NCBI RefSeq assembly: GCF_008000895.1
Contig: NZ_CP042823.1
Span: forward strand, 5,354,501-5,418,500
Origin: Methylobacterium sp. WL1
GTDB taxonomy: Bacteria > Pseudomonadota > Alphaproteobacteria > Rhizobiales > Beijerinckiaceae
Direction of reading: 5' to 3'
DNA: 64,000 bases
Shown here piece by piece: positions 16,877 through 30,265 of this stretch (within the stretch, counting starts at the first letter, position 1; the number at the start of each line of letters is the position of its first letter). The notes beneath the pieces were generated by a model. It was not told the origin of the DNA. It did no database searches and saw nothing but the letters and a program-made list of their open reading frames with translations. The translations under genes and the position numbers were made by a program.

Positions 16877-17881
16877 CTATTCCGGCGGCATCTCGCCGGC
16901 GGTGTCCGGGTTCACCCCGTCGACGGCCGGCTCCGCGGCGGGCCTGGGCCGGGACCGGCGCGGGGCCGCCGCGGCGGTCGGAACCGCCGTGTTGGCGCCC
17001 AGGCGGGTGGCGAGCGCCAGGGCCCGGTTCTCGGTGACCCGCAGGTGGCAGAAGCCGTGCGTGCCCTCGCGGGCGTAGTTGCGGCAGAGCTGCTCCCGGT
17101 CGGCCGAGAAGGCCGCCTGCTCGCTCACAATCGGGCGCACGTCCTCGCGCCGGGCGCGCTGGGTCATCAACTTGTAATTGTCGCGTACCGCCTTGTCGGC
17201 GACGCCCCGGCCGGTGTCGAACTCCCCGGCCCGGGGGATCAGGCTAGCGCCCGCCGGCCCCCACAGCCCCACGGGGGTGGTCGCGCAATCGGCATTCGAG
17301 AAGGTGCAGATCGGTCCCTGGCCCAGCGACGTGACCAGGATCCCGCCTTCGACCACGTCGAAGCGCAGCGGGCACTCGGCCCCGGCAGCCTCGAAGCGCG
17401 GCGCGCCTTCGGGCTTGCCCTCGGAGGACAGGGTAATGGGGTTGCCGTTGGCGAGCGGCACCGTGCAGGATTCCGCCGGCTGCGAGATCTTGGTGCCGGG
17501 CAGCTTGATCCGCGCCGTGACGGCGGTGCCGGCCCGCTCCAGCTTCAGGGTGCCGGACATGCCGTTGAGCTGGAGCTCCGGCCCGATCACCCCGTCCTCG
17601 GAGGGGGCCTTCAGCACCACCGGGCGGGCGGGGCCGGAGCGGGCCGGCTCGCCTCGAGGGGCGACGATGGGGCGGGGCCGGGCTCCCCGGGGCGGGGCCG
17701 CGGGCGGACCCTCGGGCACGCCGCGGGGCGGCACCGGCGGCCGTTCGGGCTTGATCCCGAACAGGCGCTCGAAGAAGTTCTGGGCCTGCGCCGGCGGGGC
17801 GCCGAGCAGCGCGGGAACCGCGATCGCGGCCGCCAGGACGGGGAGCAGGCGGGGGAGCAGGAGGCTGCGGGTCCGAGGCAT
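16877..17881 (-). CDS. Secreted protein of unknown function
   Basis: A 334-residue protein starting with a signal peptide (LLPVLAAAIAVPALLGAPPA, QAQ) and a 60-residue Pro/Arg-rich linker. Two soluble regions follow: residues about 90-210 with four conserved-looking cysteines (ESCTVPLANGNPITL, AECPLRFDVVEGGILVTSLG, GPICTFSNADC) and a helical segment at 240-295 (DKAVRDNYKLMTQRARR, FSADREQLCRNYAREGTHGF). The spacing recalls periplasmic proteins with paired disulfides. Starts upstream of 17881 lack a signal sequence. Neighbours give no functional hint. Confidence 0.75.
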   Translation of the reverse strand: MPRTRSLLLPRLLPVLAAAIAVPALLGAPPAQAQNFFERLFGIKPERPPVPPRGVPEGPPAAPPRGARPRPIVAPRGEPARSGPARPVVLKAPSEDGVIGPELQLNGMSGTLKLERAGTAVTARIKLPGTKISQPAESCTVPLANGNPITLSSEGKPEGAPRFEAAGAECPLRFDVVEGGILVTSLGQGPICTFSNADCATTPVGLWGPAGASLIPRAGEFDTGRGVADKAVRDNYKLMTQRARREDVRPIVSEQAAFSADREQLCRNYAREGTHGFCHLRVTENRALALATRLGANTAVPTAAAAPRRSRPRPAAEPAVDGVNPDTAGEMPPE

Positions 17882-18087
17882 CTGGCTCTGACGAGAGGAC
17901 GAGGTGGCGGGGCCACGCTCAACCCCTTGTCGAACCGTTAACACGCCATCGATGGCCTTGACGTGGCAGCAGAGCAACAAAATGCATCGACGCCATTCGG
18001 GTAGGGCCGGCGTCACGGCAGGATTTTTCAGGAGCGCCAACGCGTTGGCAGAAAATCCGATCGCCGGGGCCAACGGGCCGGCTTTGC

Positions 18088-18116
18088 CTTGCGAGCCCGT
18101 CCGGGGGTTCTTATAT
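18088..18116 (+). promoter_or_regulatory. RpoH (sigma-32) heat-shock promoter of dnaK
   Basis: CTTG at 18088-18091 and CTTATAT at 18110-18116 match the alphaproteobacterial RpoH consensus (CTTGaa, 17-18 bases, CYTATNT). The -10 begins 18 bases after the CTTG tetramer and about 160 bases before the dnaK start. Confidence 0.75.
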
Positions 18117-18270
18117 CGCCCTCGACGCGGGATTACGCGCTGGATTTCAGCCGTTCACGGCCCTTGATCCGGCCCGGGTCCCATACTCACATCACATGCA
18201 CATCCGCCATGGGCCGAGCTGCTTCGGGGCTCGGCGGTCTGCTTGAACGCGACAGAAGAGGGATCCCACC

Positions 18271-20190
<1,920 letters not shown>

Positions 20191-20212
20191 GGCGTCGTTT
20201 CGACAGGACCGT

Positions 20213-20238
20213 GCGGGGCCGGAGCGATCCGGCCCCGC
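20213..20238 (+). terminator. Hairpin downstream of dnaK
   Basis: Eleven-base perfect stem (GCGGGGCCGGA / TCCGGCCCCGC) with a GCGA loop 22 bases after the dnaK stop. No strong T-run follows, so it may attenuate transcription into dnaJ or protect the dnaK 3' end. Confidence 0.65.
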
Positions 20239-20467
20239 CTCTGCTTGTGAGACGCGCTGTTGCGCGGGCGCCGCAGGACCCGGATATCGTCCGAATTCAA
20301 CCTCGGACCGGCCGGCTCATGCTAGAGCGCCGGGGTCGCCACGATCGCGGCGATGCCTCGGCCCGCTCACCCTGCTCGAGACCGCCCCCTGAACGGCCCG
20401 CCCCGGCGGGTCCTGGGGACAGGTCCAGGGAACACAGCGCCTTCTGAGTGTCCGGAGACTGGGTGGG

Positions 20468-21610
20468 ATGTCGAAGCGGGACTATTACGAGATCCTGGGA
20501 TGCGCCAAGACCGCGACGGAAGGTGAGCTGAAGGTCGCCTTCCGCAAGCTCGCGATGACCTTTCATCCCGACCGCAATCCCGGCGACAAGGAAGCCGAGA
20601 TCAAGTTCAAGGAATTGAACGAGGCCTATCAGTGCCTCTCGGACGGGCAGAAGCGCGCGGCCTACGACAAGTTCGGCCACGCCGCCTTCAGCCAGGGTGC
20701 GGGCGGCCCCGGATTCGGAAACGAGTTCGGCGACTTCATGTCGGACATCTTCGACAACTTCTTCGGCGACGGCCGGGGCGGCGCCCAGCGCGGCCGTGGC
20801 GGCGGGACGCCGGGCCGCGAGCGCGGCTCAGACCTGCGCTACAACCTCGAGATCACCCTCGAAGAGGCCTTCATCGGCAAGGCCGAGACGATCCGGATCC
20901 CGACCTCGGTGACCTGCGAGGCCTGCGATGGCTCGGGCGCCAAGCCGGGCTCGAAGCCGCGCGCCTGCCCGACCTGCGCGGGCTACGGCCGGGTGCGGGC
21001 CGCGCAGGGCTTCTTCGCCATCGAGCGGACCTGCCCGAACTGCCACGGCCGCGGCGAGATCGTCGACGACCCCTGCGCCACCTGCCAGGGCGCCGGCCGG
21101 GTCAACCGCGAGCGCACGCTCTCGATCAACGTGCCGGCGGGCGTCGATGACGGCCTGCGCATCCGGCTGGCCGGCGAGGGCGAGAGCGGGCTGCGCGGCG
21201 GCCCGCCCGGGGACCTCTACGTGTTCCTGTCGATCAAGCAGCACGAGTTCTTCCAGCGCGACGGCGCCGACCTGTTCTGCCGGGTGCCGATCTCGATGGT
21301 CACGGCGGCGCTCGCGGGCGAGATCACCGTGCCGGTGATCGACGGCTCGCAGACCCAGGTGCGGATCCCGGCCGGGACGCAGACCGCCAAGCAGTTCCGG
21401 ATCAAGGGCAAGGGCATGCCGGTGCTCCGCTCCCGGGAGGTCGGCGACCTCTACATCCAGGTCTTCGTCGAGACCCCGCAGAACCTGACCAAGCGCCAGC
21501 GCGAGCTGCTGCAGGAGTTCGACCAATCGGCCTTGCCGGAGAATCACCCGGAATCAGCGGGCTTCTTCGCCAAGGTGCGGGATTTCTTCGGCAGCGCCGT
21601 TCGACCCTAG
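20468..21610 (+). CDS. dnaJ: Co-chaperone DnaJ (Hsp40)
   Basis: Stimulates the DnaK ATPase and delivers substrates. The 380 residues carry every type I domain: the J domain with HPD ([10 protein letters not shown] near residue 35), a Gly/Phe-rich linker ([20 protein letters not shown]), four zinc-binding repeats ([32 protein letters not shown]) and the two-part C-terminal substrate domain. It lies 277 bases after dnaK with an intervening hairpin, so it may be transcribed partly with dnaK and partly from its own promoter. Confidence 0.98.
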   Translation: MSKRDYYEILGCAKTATEGELKVAFRKLAMTFHPDRNPGDKEAEIKFKELNEAYQCLSDGQKRAAYDKFGHAAFSQGAGGPGFGNEFGDFMSDIFDNFFGDGRGGAQRGRGGGTPGRERGSDLRYNLEITLEEAFIGKAETIRIPTSVTCEACDGSGAKPGSKPRACPTCAGYGRVRAAQGFFAIERTCPNCHGRGEIVDDPCATCQGAGRVNRERTLSINVPAGVDDGLRIRLAGEGESGLRGGPPGDLYVFLSIKQHEFFQRDGADLFCRVPISMVTAALAGEITVPVIDGSQTQVRIPAGTQTAKQFRIKGKGMPVLRSREVGDLYIQVFVETPQNLTKRQRELLQEFDQSALPENHPESAGFFAKVRDFFGSAVRP

Positions 21611-21748
21611 GAACGCCGATCCGACGCGCTCGCCGGGGTCGAATCGGCATCCCGGTCGGCGGCGGGCGCGTTGGGCCGGATCCGAACCGGTGCACGCCCG
21701 TTATGCATCCGGCGAGCGTGGCATGCTTACCCTAGGCGCCGGCCCGGC

Positions 21749-21777
21749 TTGACTGTAAGACGGCTCGTTGCCTTAGC
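21749..21777 (+). promoter_or_regulatory. Candidate promoter of the phospholipid methyltransferase gene
   Basis: TTGACT at 21749-21754, 17-base spacer, CTTAGC at 21772-21777; about 35 bases before the chosen TTG start. The -10 is a poor match. Confidence 0.4.
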
Positions 21778-21811
21778 CTTCCATTCCCATCGGCTTCGAG
21801 GAATCCAGGAC

Positions 21812-22450
21812 TTGCCGCCGCTCCGCCGTCCCAGTGCGAAGGCCCCTGCCGCCAGGGGGGACAATCTTGGGCCGCGGCGCGACCCCCTGGAGGACGAAGC
21901 CCGCTTCCTCCGTTCCTGGTTCGAGCGGCCGCTCGTGACCGGCGCCGTAACCCCGTCCGGCAAGATGCTGGCCCGGACCATGGCGTCCTACGTCGATCCG
22001 CGCCGCGAAGGCCCGGTGGTCGAGCTCGGCCCCGGCACCGGCCCGGTCACGGAGGCGCTGATCCGCCGGGGCATCGCGCCCTCGCGGCTGATCCTGGTGG
22101 AGTTCAACCCGGATTTCTGCCGCCTGCTGACCCGGCGCTTCCCGGGTGTGACCGTGATCCGCGGCGATGCCTACGACATGCGCGCGACCCTCAAGACGGC
22201 GCTGGCCCAGCCCGCCGCCGCGACCATCTCGAGCCTGCCGCTGTTCACCAAGCCGCTGGAGCAGCGCCTCGACCTGCTCAACGCCGCCCACGACCTGATG
22301 CAGCCGGGCGCGCCATTCGTGCAGTTCACCTACGCGGTGGTTCCGCCGATCCCGGCCCGCTGCGAGGCCGGCAGCTACACGGCGGACCGCTCGAACCGGG
22401 TCTGGCTGAACCTGCCGCCCGCGCGGGTCTGGGTGTATCGCCGGCCGTAG
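21812..22450 (+). CDS. pmtA: Phosphatidylethanolamine N-methyltransferase (PmtA type)
   Basis: Methylates phosphatidylethanolamine with S-adenosylmethionine towards phosphatidylcholine at the inner membrane. The 212-residue protein shows SAM motif I VVELGPGTGPVTEAL, post-motif acidic LILVEFNPDF, and the PmtA-typical ATISSLPLFTKPLEQRLDLL and PPARVWVYRRP end. The start is taken as TTG 21812, which follows GAGGA by 8 bases and gives the family's N-terminus; the frame is open to 21671 but that part is unlike the family. Phosphatidylcholine synthesis is common in Hyphomicrobiales. Confidence 0.85.
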   Translation: MPPLRRPSAKAPAARGDNLGPRRDPLEDEARFLRSWFERPLVTGAVTPSGKMLARTMASYVDPRREGPVVELGPGTGPVTEALIRRGIAPSRLILVEFNPDFCRLLTRRFPGVTVIRGDAYDMRATLKTALAQPAAATISSLPLFTKPLEQRLDLLNAAHDLMQPGAPFVQFTYAVVPPIPARCEAGSYTADRSNRVWLNLPPARVWVYRRP

Positions 22451-22701
22451 GACACCTCTTGTTGCCACCAACTGTCCCATCGAGCGGAACGCCGCGCCGC
22501 GCGGAGCCCTCGGTTGCTTCGCTGAGCTGCGCTGACAGGCCTGCATCGGACCGAGCCGGCGTTCAGCTCTTCATCCGGAGGCATGCGCCGCGGACCTTGC
22601 TGACGGTCCCCCCTCGTCTGGCGAAGCGTTTGCACCCAGGTTAGGTCAGTGCGGCGCGCCCGCCGCGCTGCACCCGCGCACGACACCAGGGAGCCGCTCT
22701 T

Positions 22702-24174
22702 TTGGCCACGATCATCCCCGTTGCCTCGTTCGACTGCGTCGTGTTCGGCGCCACCGGCGATCTCACGGCGCGCAAGCTGCTGCCGGCGCTGTTCTACCGG
22801 TTCCGGGACGGGCAGATCCCGCAGACCAGCCGAATCATCGGCGCCTCGCGCTCGGAGCTGTCCACCGACGCGTTCCGGGAGCATGCGAGGGACGCGCTCA
22901 AGCGCTTCGTGCCCGCCTCGGACCTCGCCGAGGATGCGCTCCACGCCTTCCTCGACCACGTGGATTACGTCGCGGTGGACGGGGCCGGCGAGAGCGGCTG
23001 GGCCGACCTCGTGGCCAAGCTCGACGAGCGGCCCGACCAGGTCCGGCCCTATTATCTCGCCACCTCGCCCGACCTCTACGGCTCGATCTGCCGCAACCTC
23101 GCCGCGCACGGGCTCGTGGGCGAGAAGTCGCGGGTCGTGCTGGAGAAGCCGATCGGCAAGGATCTGAAATCGGCCCGTGCGATCAACGACGCGGTCGGCG
23201 AGGTCTTCCCCGAATCGCAGATCTTCCGGATCGACCACTACCTCGGCAAGGAGACGGTGCAGAACCTGCTGTCCCTGCGGTTCGCCAACACGATCTTCGA
23301 GCGGCTCTGGACCTCGGACGTGATCGACCACGTCCAGATCACCGTGGCCGAGACGGTCGGGGTCGAGGGCCGGGCCGGCTACTACGACACCTCGGGCGCG
23401 ATGCGCGACATGCTGCAGAACCACATCCTGCAGCTCCTGTGCCTCACCGCCATGGAGAGCCCGCTCAATCTCGAGGCCAACTCGGTGCGCGACGAGAAGC
23501 TGAAGGTGCTGCGCGCCCTCAAGCCGATCACCGCCCACGACATCCAGTTCGCCACGGTCCGCGGCCAGTACGTGGCGGGCGCCGTCGACGGCAAGCCGGT
23601 GGAGGGCTACCTCGCCGAGCTCGGCCACGAGAGCCGGACCGAGACCTTCGTGGCCATGAAGGTCGAGATCCAGTCCGGGCGCTGGGCCGGGGTGCCGTTC
23701 TACCTGCGCACCGGCAAGCGCCTGCCGCAGAAGCTGTCGGAGATCGTGGTCCAGTTCCGGGCCTCGCCGTTCTCGATCTTCCCCGAGGAGGCGTTCGGGC
23801 GCGAGCCCAACCGCCTCGTGATCCGCCTGCAGCCGCAGGAGGGCATGAAGCTCGAGGTGATGACCAAGGATCCGGGCCCCGGTGGCCTGCGGCTGCGCCC
23901 GACCGACCTCGACATCTCCTTCGAGGAGACCTTCAAGCAGCGCTACCCGGACGCCTACGAGCGCCTGCTGATGGACGTGGTCCGGGGCAACGCCACCCTG
24001 TTCATGCGCCGCGACGAGGTCGAGGCTGCCTGGGCCTGGGCCGACGGCGTGCTCAAGGCCTGGGCCGACCGTCCGGAGGCGCCGCGGCCCTACCCGGCCG
24101 GGAGCTGGGGGCCCACCGCCGCCATCGCGCTGATCGAGCGCGACGGGCGGACCTGGCACGAGGAGCTGCGGTAA
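22702..24174 (+). CDS. zwf: Glucose-6-phosphate 1-dehydrogenase
   Basis: Oxidises glucose 6-phosphate to 6-phosphogluconolactone with NADP, entry to the oxidative pentose phosphate and Entner-Doudoroff pathways. 490 residues: GATGDLT at 16-22 binds the dinucleotide, EKPIGKD at 148-154 and the active-site signature RIDHYLGKE at 176-184 (H179) are intact. The start is TTG at 22702 behind AGGGA. No pgl or edd gene lies next to it, unlike in many proteobacteria. Confidence 0.98.
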   Translation: MATIIPVASFDCVVFGATGDLTARKLLPALFYRFRDGQIPQTSRIIGASRSELSTDAFREHARDALKRFVPASDLAEDALHAFLDHVDYVAVDGAGESGWADLVAKLDERPDQVRPYYLATSPDLYGSICRNLAAHGLVGEKSRVVLEKPIGKDLKSARAINDAVGEVFPESQIFRIDHYLGKETVQNLLSLRFANTIFERLWTSDVIDHVQITVAETVGVEGRAGYYDTSGAMRDMLQNHILQLLCLTAMESPLNLEANSVRDEKLKVLRALKPITAHDIQFATVRGQYVAGAVDGKPVEGYLAELGHESRTETFVAMKVEIQSGRWAGVPFYLRTGKRLPQKLSEIVVQFRASPFSIFPEEAFGREPNRLVIRLQPQEGMKLEVMTKDPGPGGLRLRPTDLDISFEETFKQRYPDAYERLLMDVVRGNATLFMRRDEVEAAWAWADGVLKAWADRPEAPRPYPAGSWGPTAAIALIERDGRTWHEELR

Positions 24175-24295
24175 CGGCGCGGCGGCTTACGGCCAAGCTG
24201 CCTTGATGCGGTCAAGCCGGATGACGAGATTGGTCCCCGCCGCCGGTCACCGCCCCGCGAGAGGGCGGGCCCGGCCTCGCACGAGGGATCATCGC

Positions 24296-24496
24296 ATGCT
24301 GAACACGGATCCAGGCATGGCCGGCTCGGCCGAACGCCGGCTGGAGCGCTCGGTCGACGCCGCCCTGCGGGTCATCGCGGCCGCCCATGTCGAGCGGCAG
24401 GCGCCGCCGATCTCCGCCGCCCGCCGCCGCCTGAGCGAGGTCTACGGCGCCACCCGCCTCGCAAAACGCCTGGAGCGCGAGCGGCGCAGCGCCTGA
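24296..24496 (+). CDS. Small conserved-looking hypothetical protein
   Basis: A 66-residue basic, Ala/Arg-rich helical protein (RLERSVDAALRVIAAAHVER, ISAARRRLSEVYGATRLAKR). The ATG at 24296 has a GAGGGA ribosome site, which supports a real gene. It contains no transmembrane segment or known domain. It lies 120 bases after zwf and converges on opgG. Confidence 0.6.
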   Translation: MLNTDPGMAGSAERRLERSVDAALRVIAAAHVERQAPPISAARRRLSEVYGATRLAKRLERERRSA

Positions 24497-24506
24497 GCAG
24501 GGATCA

Positions 24507-26249
24507 TCAGACCACCGCGTCCCAAGTCTCGCTGAGCGGCTCGCTGAGCGGCGTGGTTTTGCGGATCAGCCGCACCCGCAGCACGATGTCCCCCGCCGGC
24601 ATCGGCTGGGGCGGCCGCCACTCCACGTAGACGCGCCAGCCGCCGGTCTGCGGCACGAAGTTGGCCACCGGCTCGTGCAGCGTGCCGGCGCTGGCCGAGA
24701 CCTCCGCGGCGACCGCCTCGTCCGGACCCTTCGGCAGTGACGGACCCTCGAAATCGATCATGCAGAGGCGCCGCTCCGGCCTCGGCGGGACGGTCGGGCG
24801 CAGGCGCTCGGCCGAACCGAACCGGGTCTCGGTGACCCGGGCGAGCGCGGGTTGCGGGATCGCGTCCGCGGGCTCCGCCCCCACGGTGGTCAGGCCGTAG
24901 GCGAGACGCAGGGCCGTGCCCGGCTGCACCTGATCGGCCGGCGCGAAGGCCGCCACGATGTTATCCATGTACTCTTCGTCCGAGGGGATCTCGTAGAGCT
25001 GCACGGCGCCCTCCGCGAAGGCACGCCCTTGGTCGGGCGACACCCACAGGCCGGGCCGGGCCTCCTGGCGCGCCTCCACGTCCAGATAGGCGGCAAAGCT
25101 CCGCTCCCGCTGCAGCAGCCCGAACCCGGTGAGCGGCTTCGCCCCGAAGGCCGAGATCTGCGGCTGCCGGCGTCCGTTGACCAGCGGCCGCCACAGCCGG
25201 TCGCCCGGGGTGGCGACGCACAGCCCATCGGAATCGTGCACCTGCGGGCGGAAGTCGTCGAACGGCTTGGCGCCCCGGGTGCCGGGCCCGTTCTGGCCGT
25301 ACAGGAACATGCTGGTGAGCGGCGCCAGCCCGAGCCGCGGGATCGCGGTGCGCGGGTGGAGCGACGCGGTGACGGCGATCCGCGCCGGGTCTCCGGGGGT
25401 GATCACGAACCGGTAGGCGCCGGACACGCTCGGGCTGTCGAGGAGCGACAGCACCGTGAGGGCGCGCGCCTCCGGCTCCGGCTCGCACAGCCAGTGGGCG
25501 ACGAAGTCGGGAAACTCCTCTCCCTCCGGGGCGCCGGTGCCGATGGCGAGCCCCCGGGCCGAGAGCCCGTATTCCTGGCCGGCCGCGCGCAGCCGGAAAT
25601 AGGAGGCGCCGAGGAAAACCAGGAACTCCTCCTGGAAGCCCTCGGACCGCCAGGCCGGCATCTCCGGGAAGGCGTAGTGCAGGCGGAAGCCCGCGAAGCC
25701 GAGATCGGCCGGAAAACTCTGGCCGGCGAGACGCCCGCCGAGGTCGAACAGCCGGCTCTCGTACGGGATCGGCCGGGCCGGGCCGGTGCGCGGCTGGAGG
25801 TAGAGCGCCACGCGCTTGCGCTGCAGGAACCCGCGGTGGAACAGCTGCGCGCTGAAATGGCGGCCCAGCGGCACCCCCTCGGATGGCCGGAAGACGATGC
25901 TCCGGTAGCCGTCGTAATCCAGCCCGGTCAGCGCGGGCGGCAGCTCGCTGGGCGGGGCCGCGTAGGGGGCGGCCGCCAGGCGCTCGGCCTGCGCCACCAG
26001 GGTCTCGAAGGTCATCGGGGCGTCCTCGGAAGCCCCGGAGACCGGTCCCTGCGGCTGAAGCGCCGGTCCGGCCCATGTTCGGGCGCCATTCAGATCTATA
26101 GCGCTAGGTAGAATACTGCCGGCAGCCGCGGTCAGGGCCGTCCTGAGAACGCGGCGTCGGGAGGGGGGATCGATCCGTTCGGCCTCCGGCTGCCTGTGCG
26201 GCCGGGTCGGCTGCGTGTCCTCGCCCCGCATATCGGTGTCCACGCTCAT
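24507..26249 (-). CDS. opgG: Periplasmic glucan biosynthesis protein MdoG/OpgG
   Basis: Acts in the periplasm on the beta-1,2-glucan backbone made by OpgH, giving osmoregulated periplasmic glucans. The 580 residues start with a twin-arginine signal (SRRRVLRTALTAAAGSILPS), as in OpgD/OpgG relatives, and then the full MdoG domain (FETLVAQAERLAAAPYAAPP, then LTGLDYDGYRSIVFRP, and near the end RVYVEWRPPQPMPAGDIVLR). ATG 26249 was chosen as it precedes the Tat signal; the open frame continues far upstream through the antisense of opgH and is spurious. opgH is divergent here rather than downstream in an operon. Confidence 0.92.
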   Translation of the reverse strand: MSVDTDMRGEDTQPTRPHRQPEAERIDPPSRRRVLRTALTAAAGSILPSAIDLNGARTWAGPALQPQGPVSGASEDAPMTFETLVAQAERLAAAPYAAPPSELPPALTGLDYDGYRSIVFRPSEGVPLGRHFSAQLFHRGFLQRKRVALYLQPRTGPARPIPYESRLFDLGGRLAGQSFPADLGFAGFRLHYAFPEMPAWRSEGFQEEFLVFLGASYFRLRAAGQEYGLSARGLAIGTGAPEGEEFPDFVAHWLCEPEPEARALTVLSLLDSPSVSGAYRFVITPGDPARIAVTASLHPRTAIPRLGLAPLTSMFLYGQNGPGTRGAKPFDDFRPQVHDSDGLCVATPGDRLWRPLVNGRRQPQISAFGAKPLTGFGLLQRERSFAAYLDVEARQEARPGLWVSPDQGRAFAEGAVQLYEIPSDEEYMDNIVAAFAPADQVQPGTALRLAYGLTTVGAEPADAIPQPALARVTETRFGSAERLRPTVPPRPERRLCMIDFEGPSLPKGPDEAVAAEVSASAGTLHEPVANFVPQTGGWRVYVEWRPPQPMPAGDIVLRVRLIRKTTPLSEPLSETWDAVV

Positions 26250-26310
26250 CGGTTCCCGCCCGCCCGCGGCGAGGCAGCCGGCAGGCTTCCACGGTCGAGT
26301 TCCTCGCGCC

Positions 26311-28280
<1,970 letters not shown>

Positions 28281-28517
28281 GCGTCGGCGCTGGACCGGGG
28301 CGGGTACGCGTAAACGCCCCGGCCCATCCCGCGCTTATGGCCAAGCTGCCACAGTGTTGCCATCGAGTCACGGAGGGGCGGAACCGGCCGAGCGGGGCGG
28401 TTTGAGACTTGGTTTTGGGACGCGAGCGTTTACCCCTTGGCGAGGATCGGCACGGCATCGTGCCCCAGTAATTCGCTGCGTTCCCACTCCATTTCGCGCC
28501 TGCCCCGAGAGGCTTTG

Positions 28518-29177
28518 ATGCGTCGTTTCCTTCCCGCCCTCGTAGGGCTCTTCGGCGCGGTCGCCTGCACCGCGCCGGCGTTCGCCTACGAGATCGACCC
28601 GCTGACCCGTCAGCCTCTGAACGATGCACTGTCCGTGCGGGTGCGTCCGCAGGCCGTCGAGACCGTGGCGGTACCGGTGGCCAACGCCTCCCTCAACCCG
28701 GCCGACCCCATGGACGCGGCGGTGCCGCAGATGTCGGCGATCGCGCGCGAGACCGTGGCGTATAGCGGCCCCTACGGCGCCGGCACGATCGTGGTCTCCA
28801 CGGCCGAGCGGCGGCTCTACTACGTGATGGGCGGCGGCCAGGCCCTGCGCTACGGCGTCGGCGTCGGCCGTCCGGGCTTCACCTGGGGCGGCGTGCAGAC
28901 CATCACGATGAAGCGCGAGTGGCCGGATTGGCGTCCGCCGTCGACCATGCTGCGCCGCCGGCCCGACCTGCCGCGCTACATGAAGGGCGGGATCGAGAAC
29001 CCCCTCGGCGCCCGCGCCATGTATCTCGGCGGCTCGATCTACCGGATCCACGGCTCGAACGAGCCGGAGACCATCGGCACCGCCGTCTCCTCGGGTTGCA
29101 TCCGCATGACGAACGACGACGTCACCGACCTCTACACCCGCGCCAAGGTCGGCACGAAGGTCATCGTCCAGCGCTGA
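28518..29177 (+). CDS. L,D-transpeptidase (ErfK/YbiS type)
   Basis: A 219-residue secreted enzyme that cross-links peptidoglycan or attaches proteins to it. Residues 1-23 are a signal peptide (FLPALVGLFGAVACTAPAFA). The YkuD domain spans about 88-217; H178 in RIHGSNEPETIG and C194 in SSGCIRM are the catalytic residues. The ATG at 28518 has a GAGAGG ribosome site and starts the signal peptide; the frame to 28437 is not used. It is monocistronic, with a strong terminator after it, and is a second L,D-transpeptidase without the extra domains of the 6755-8395 protein. Confidence 0.95.
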   Translation: MRRFLPALVGLFGAVACTAPAFAYEIDPLTRQPLNDALSVRVRPQAVETVAVPVANASLNPADPMDAAVPQMSAIARETVAYSGPYGAGTIVVSTAERRLYYVMGGGQALRYGVGVGRPGFTWGGVQTITMKREWPDWRPPSTMLRRRPDLPRYMKGGIENPLGARAMYLGGSIYRIHGSNEPETIGTAVSSGCIRMTNDDVTDLYTRAKVGTKVIVQR

Positions 29178-29198
29178 TGTTTTGGGACTTTTTGGATG

Positions 29199-29224
29199 GG
29201 GCCGGCCGCGAGGCCGGCCCTTTT
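29199..29224 (+). terminator. Rho-independent terminator after the L,D-transpeptidase
   Basis: Nine-base perfect GC stem (GGGCCGGCC / GGCCGGCCC), GCGA loop and a TTTT tail, 20 bases after the stop codon. Confidence 0.85.
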
Positions 29225-29228
29225 GCGT

Positions 29229-29555
29229 TCAGGCCTCAGGCAATGTCACCAGCGCGTCGGGGCGCTTCACCTCGATCTCGATGAACGCGATCGGGTGCTC
29301 CGACCCGTTCATCACGTCGTGCCGGATTCCGGCCGGGCGCATGTAGGATTGCCCGGCCGCCAGCAGGGTCTCGCTGACCGCCGCCCCGTCATGGACGCGC
29401 AGCACGCCCTCGACCAGCATCACCACGAAATACGGCCAGCCGTGCTCGTGCCAGCCGGTCACCGCCCCGGGCGAGAAATCCCAGCGGGTGATGCGGACCG
29501 TGGCATCGTCCTGCTGGATCGTGGGCACTGCGGGGATCGTGCAGGTGAAGGCCAT
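29229..29555 (-). CDS. Cupin-domain protein
   Basis: A 108-residue single-domain cupin. The first metal motif is recognisable in GAVTGWHEHGWPYFVVMLVE (two His and a downstream Glu), and GQSYMRPAGIRHDVMNGSEH contains the second motif with its His. Function (dioxygenase, isomerase or sugar binding) is not deducible from sequence. The start at 29555 (MAFTCTIPAV) is preferred over the upstream ATG at 29591. It converges on the transpeptidase gene across the terminator. Confidence 0.87.
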   Translation of the reverse strand: MAFTCTIPAVPTIQQDDATVRITRWDFSPGAVTGWHEHGWPYFVVMLVEGVLRVHDGAAVSETLLAAGQSYMRPAGIRHDVMNGSEHPIAFIEIEVKRPDALVTLPEA

Positions 29556-29669
29556 GGTGGCTCCGGGGCTGGCGGGACGTCCGGCTCGCACCGAACGTCC
29601 AAAGATGAGGATGCGATCGTCGGCCGAAGAGCCGGTCAGATCTGAACGCCCGATCGGCCCGACCGCGCG

Positions 29670-29963
29670 TCACGGCGCTCCCGGCATCGAGGAGGGGGCA
29701 CGGGCACCATGGCGGATTCCGATGATGACGACTTCGTCTTCGGAAGCCTCGTAGAAAATTAAATACGGGTGGGGTCGCACTGCGATGTGCCGGAGATTTT
29801 TTAGGCTCGTCAACCGGCCGCTTCTCGGCTGATCCAGAAGGAAATCGAGGACAATCTGGATCCGGCCCTGAACGCGTCGTGCCCCTTGAGGCGATGCCTG
29901 CGCGATCTCCGAGAGCACACGCTCAAGTTCCGCCGCCGCATCCGCGGTAAAGCGCAGTCTCAA
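29670..29963 (-). CDS. ParE/RelE-superfamily toxin
   Basis: A 97-residue toxin of a type II toxin-antitoxin pair. The fold is recognisable: [20 protein letters not shown] (strand and helix 1), [20 protein letters not shown], the core [20 protein letters not shown] and [11 protein letters not shown] at the C-terminal strand. ParE toxins act on gyrase and RelE toxins cut ribosome-bound mRNA; which applies is unknown. The start is TTG, and TTGA overlaps the stop of the upstream antitoxin, so the two are coupled. Confidence 0.9.
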   Translation of the reverse strand: MRLRFTADAAAELERVLSEIAQASPQGARRVQGRIQIVLDFLLDQPRSGRLTSLKNLRHIAVRPHPYLIFYEASEDEVVIIGIRHGARAPSSMPGAP

Positions 29964-30187
29964 AGCCCGTGCTTCGCCCAGATCGCCCGGATCTGCTCAT
30001 CCGAAGCGAAATCACGCCGCGCCGCCTGGGCGCGCGAGTTCACGAAAGACGCTTCTTCCTCCGGGCTGATCCGGTAGACAGGCTCGTCCTCGCCGGCGAG
30101 GCGCAGGAGGACGCCGGCCAGCTCGTCCTGGGTTTCGGAGGGCAGCATGCGCACGCGCGCGATGGCTCGGTCGAGAAGCTCCGTCAT
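29960..30187 (-). CDS. Antitoxin partner of the ParE-like toxin
   Basis: A 75-residue acidic helical protein, first gene of the pair and overlapping the toxin by four bases. It begins [20 protein letters not shown] and ends [20 protein letters not shown] followed by RAIWAKHGL, the C-terminal region that usually wraps the toxin. It lacks an obvious ribbon-helix-helix start, so DNA binding is uncertain. ATG 30187 was chosen; ATG 30211 would add eight residues. Confidence 0.85.
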   Translation of the reverse strand: MTELLDRAIARVRMLPSETQDELAGVLLRLAGEDEPVYRISPEEEASFVNSRAQAARRDFASDEQIRAIWAKHGL

Positions 30188-30265
30188 GCCGTCATCGTGC
30201 GTCAGAATCATTGCCGAGAGAAGTCGTCTTGGCGCAGAAGCTGCCGGCTTTCTGACCAGTCGACC

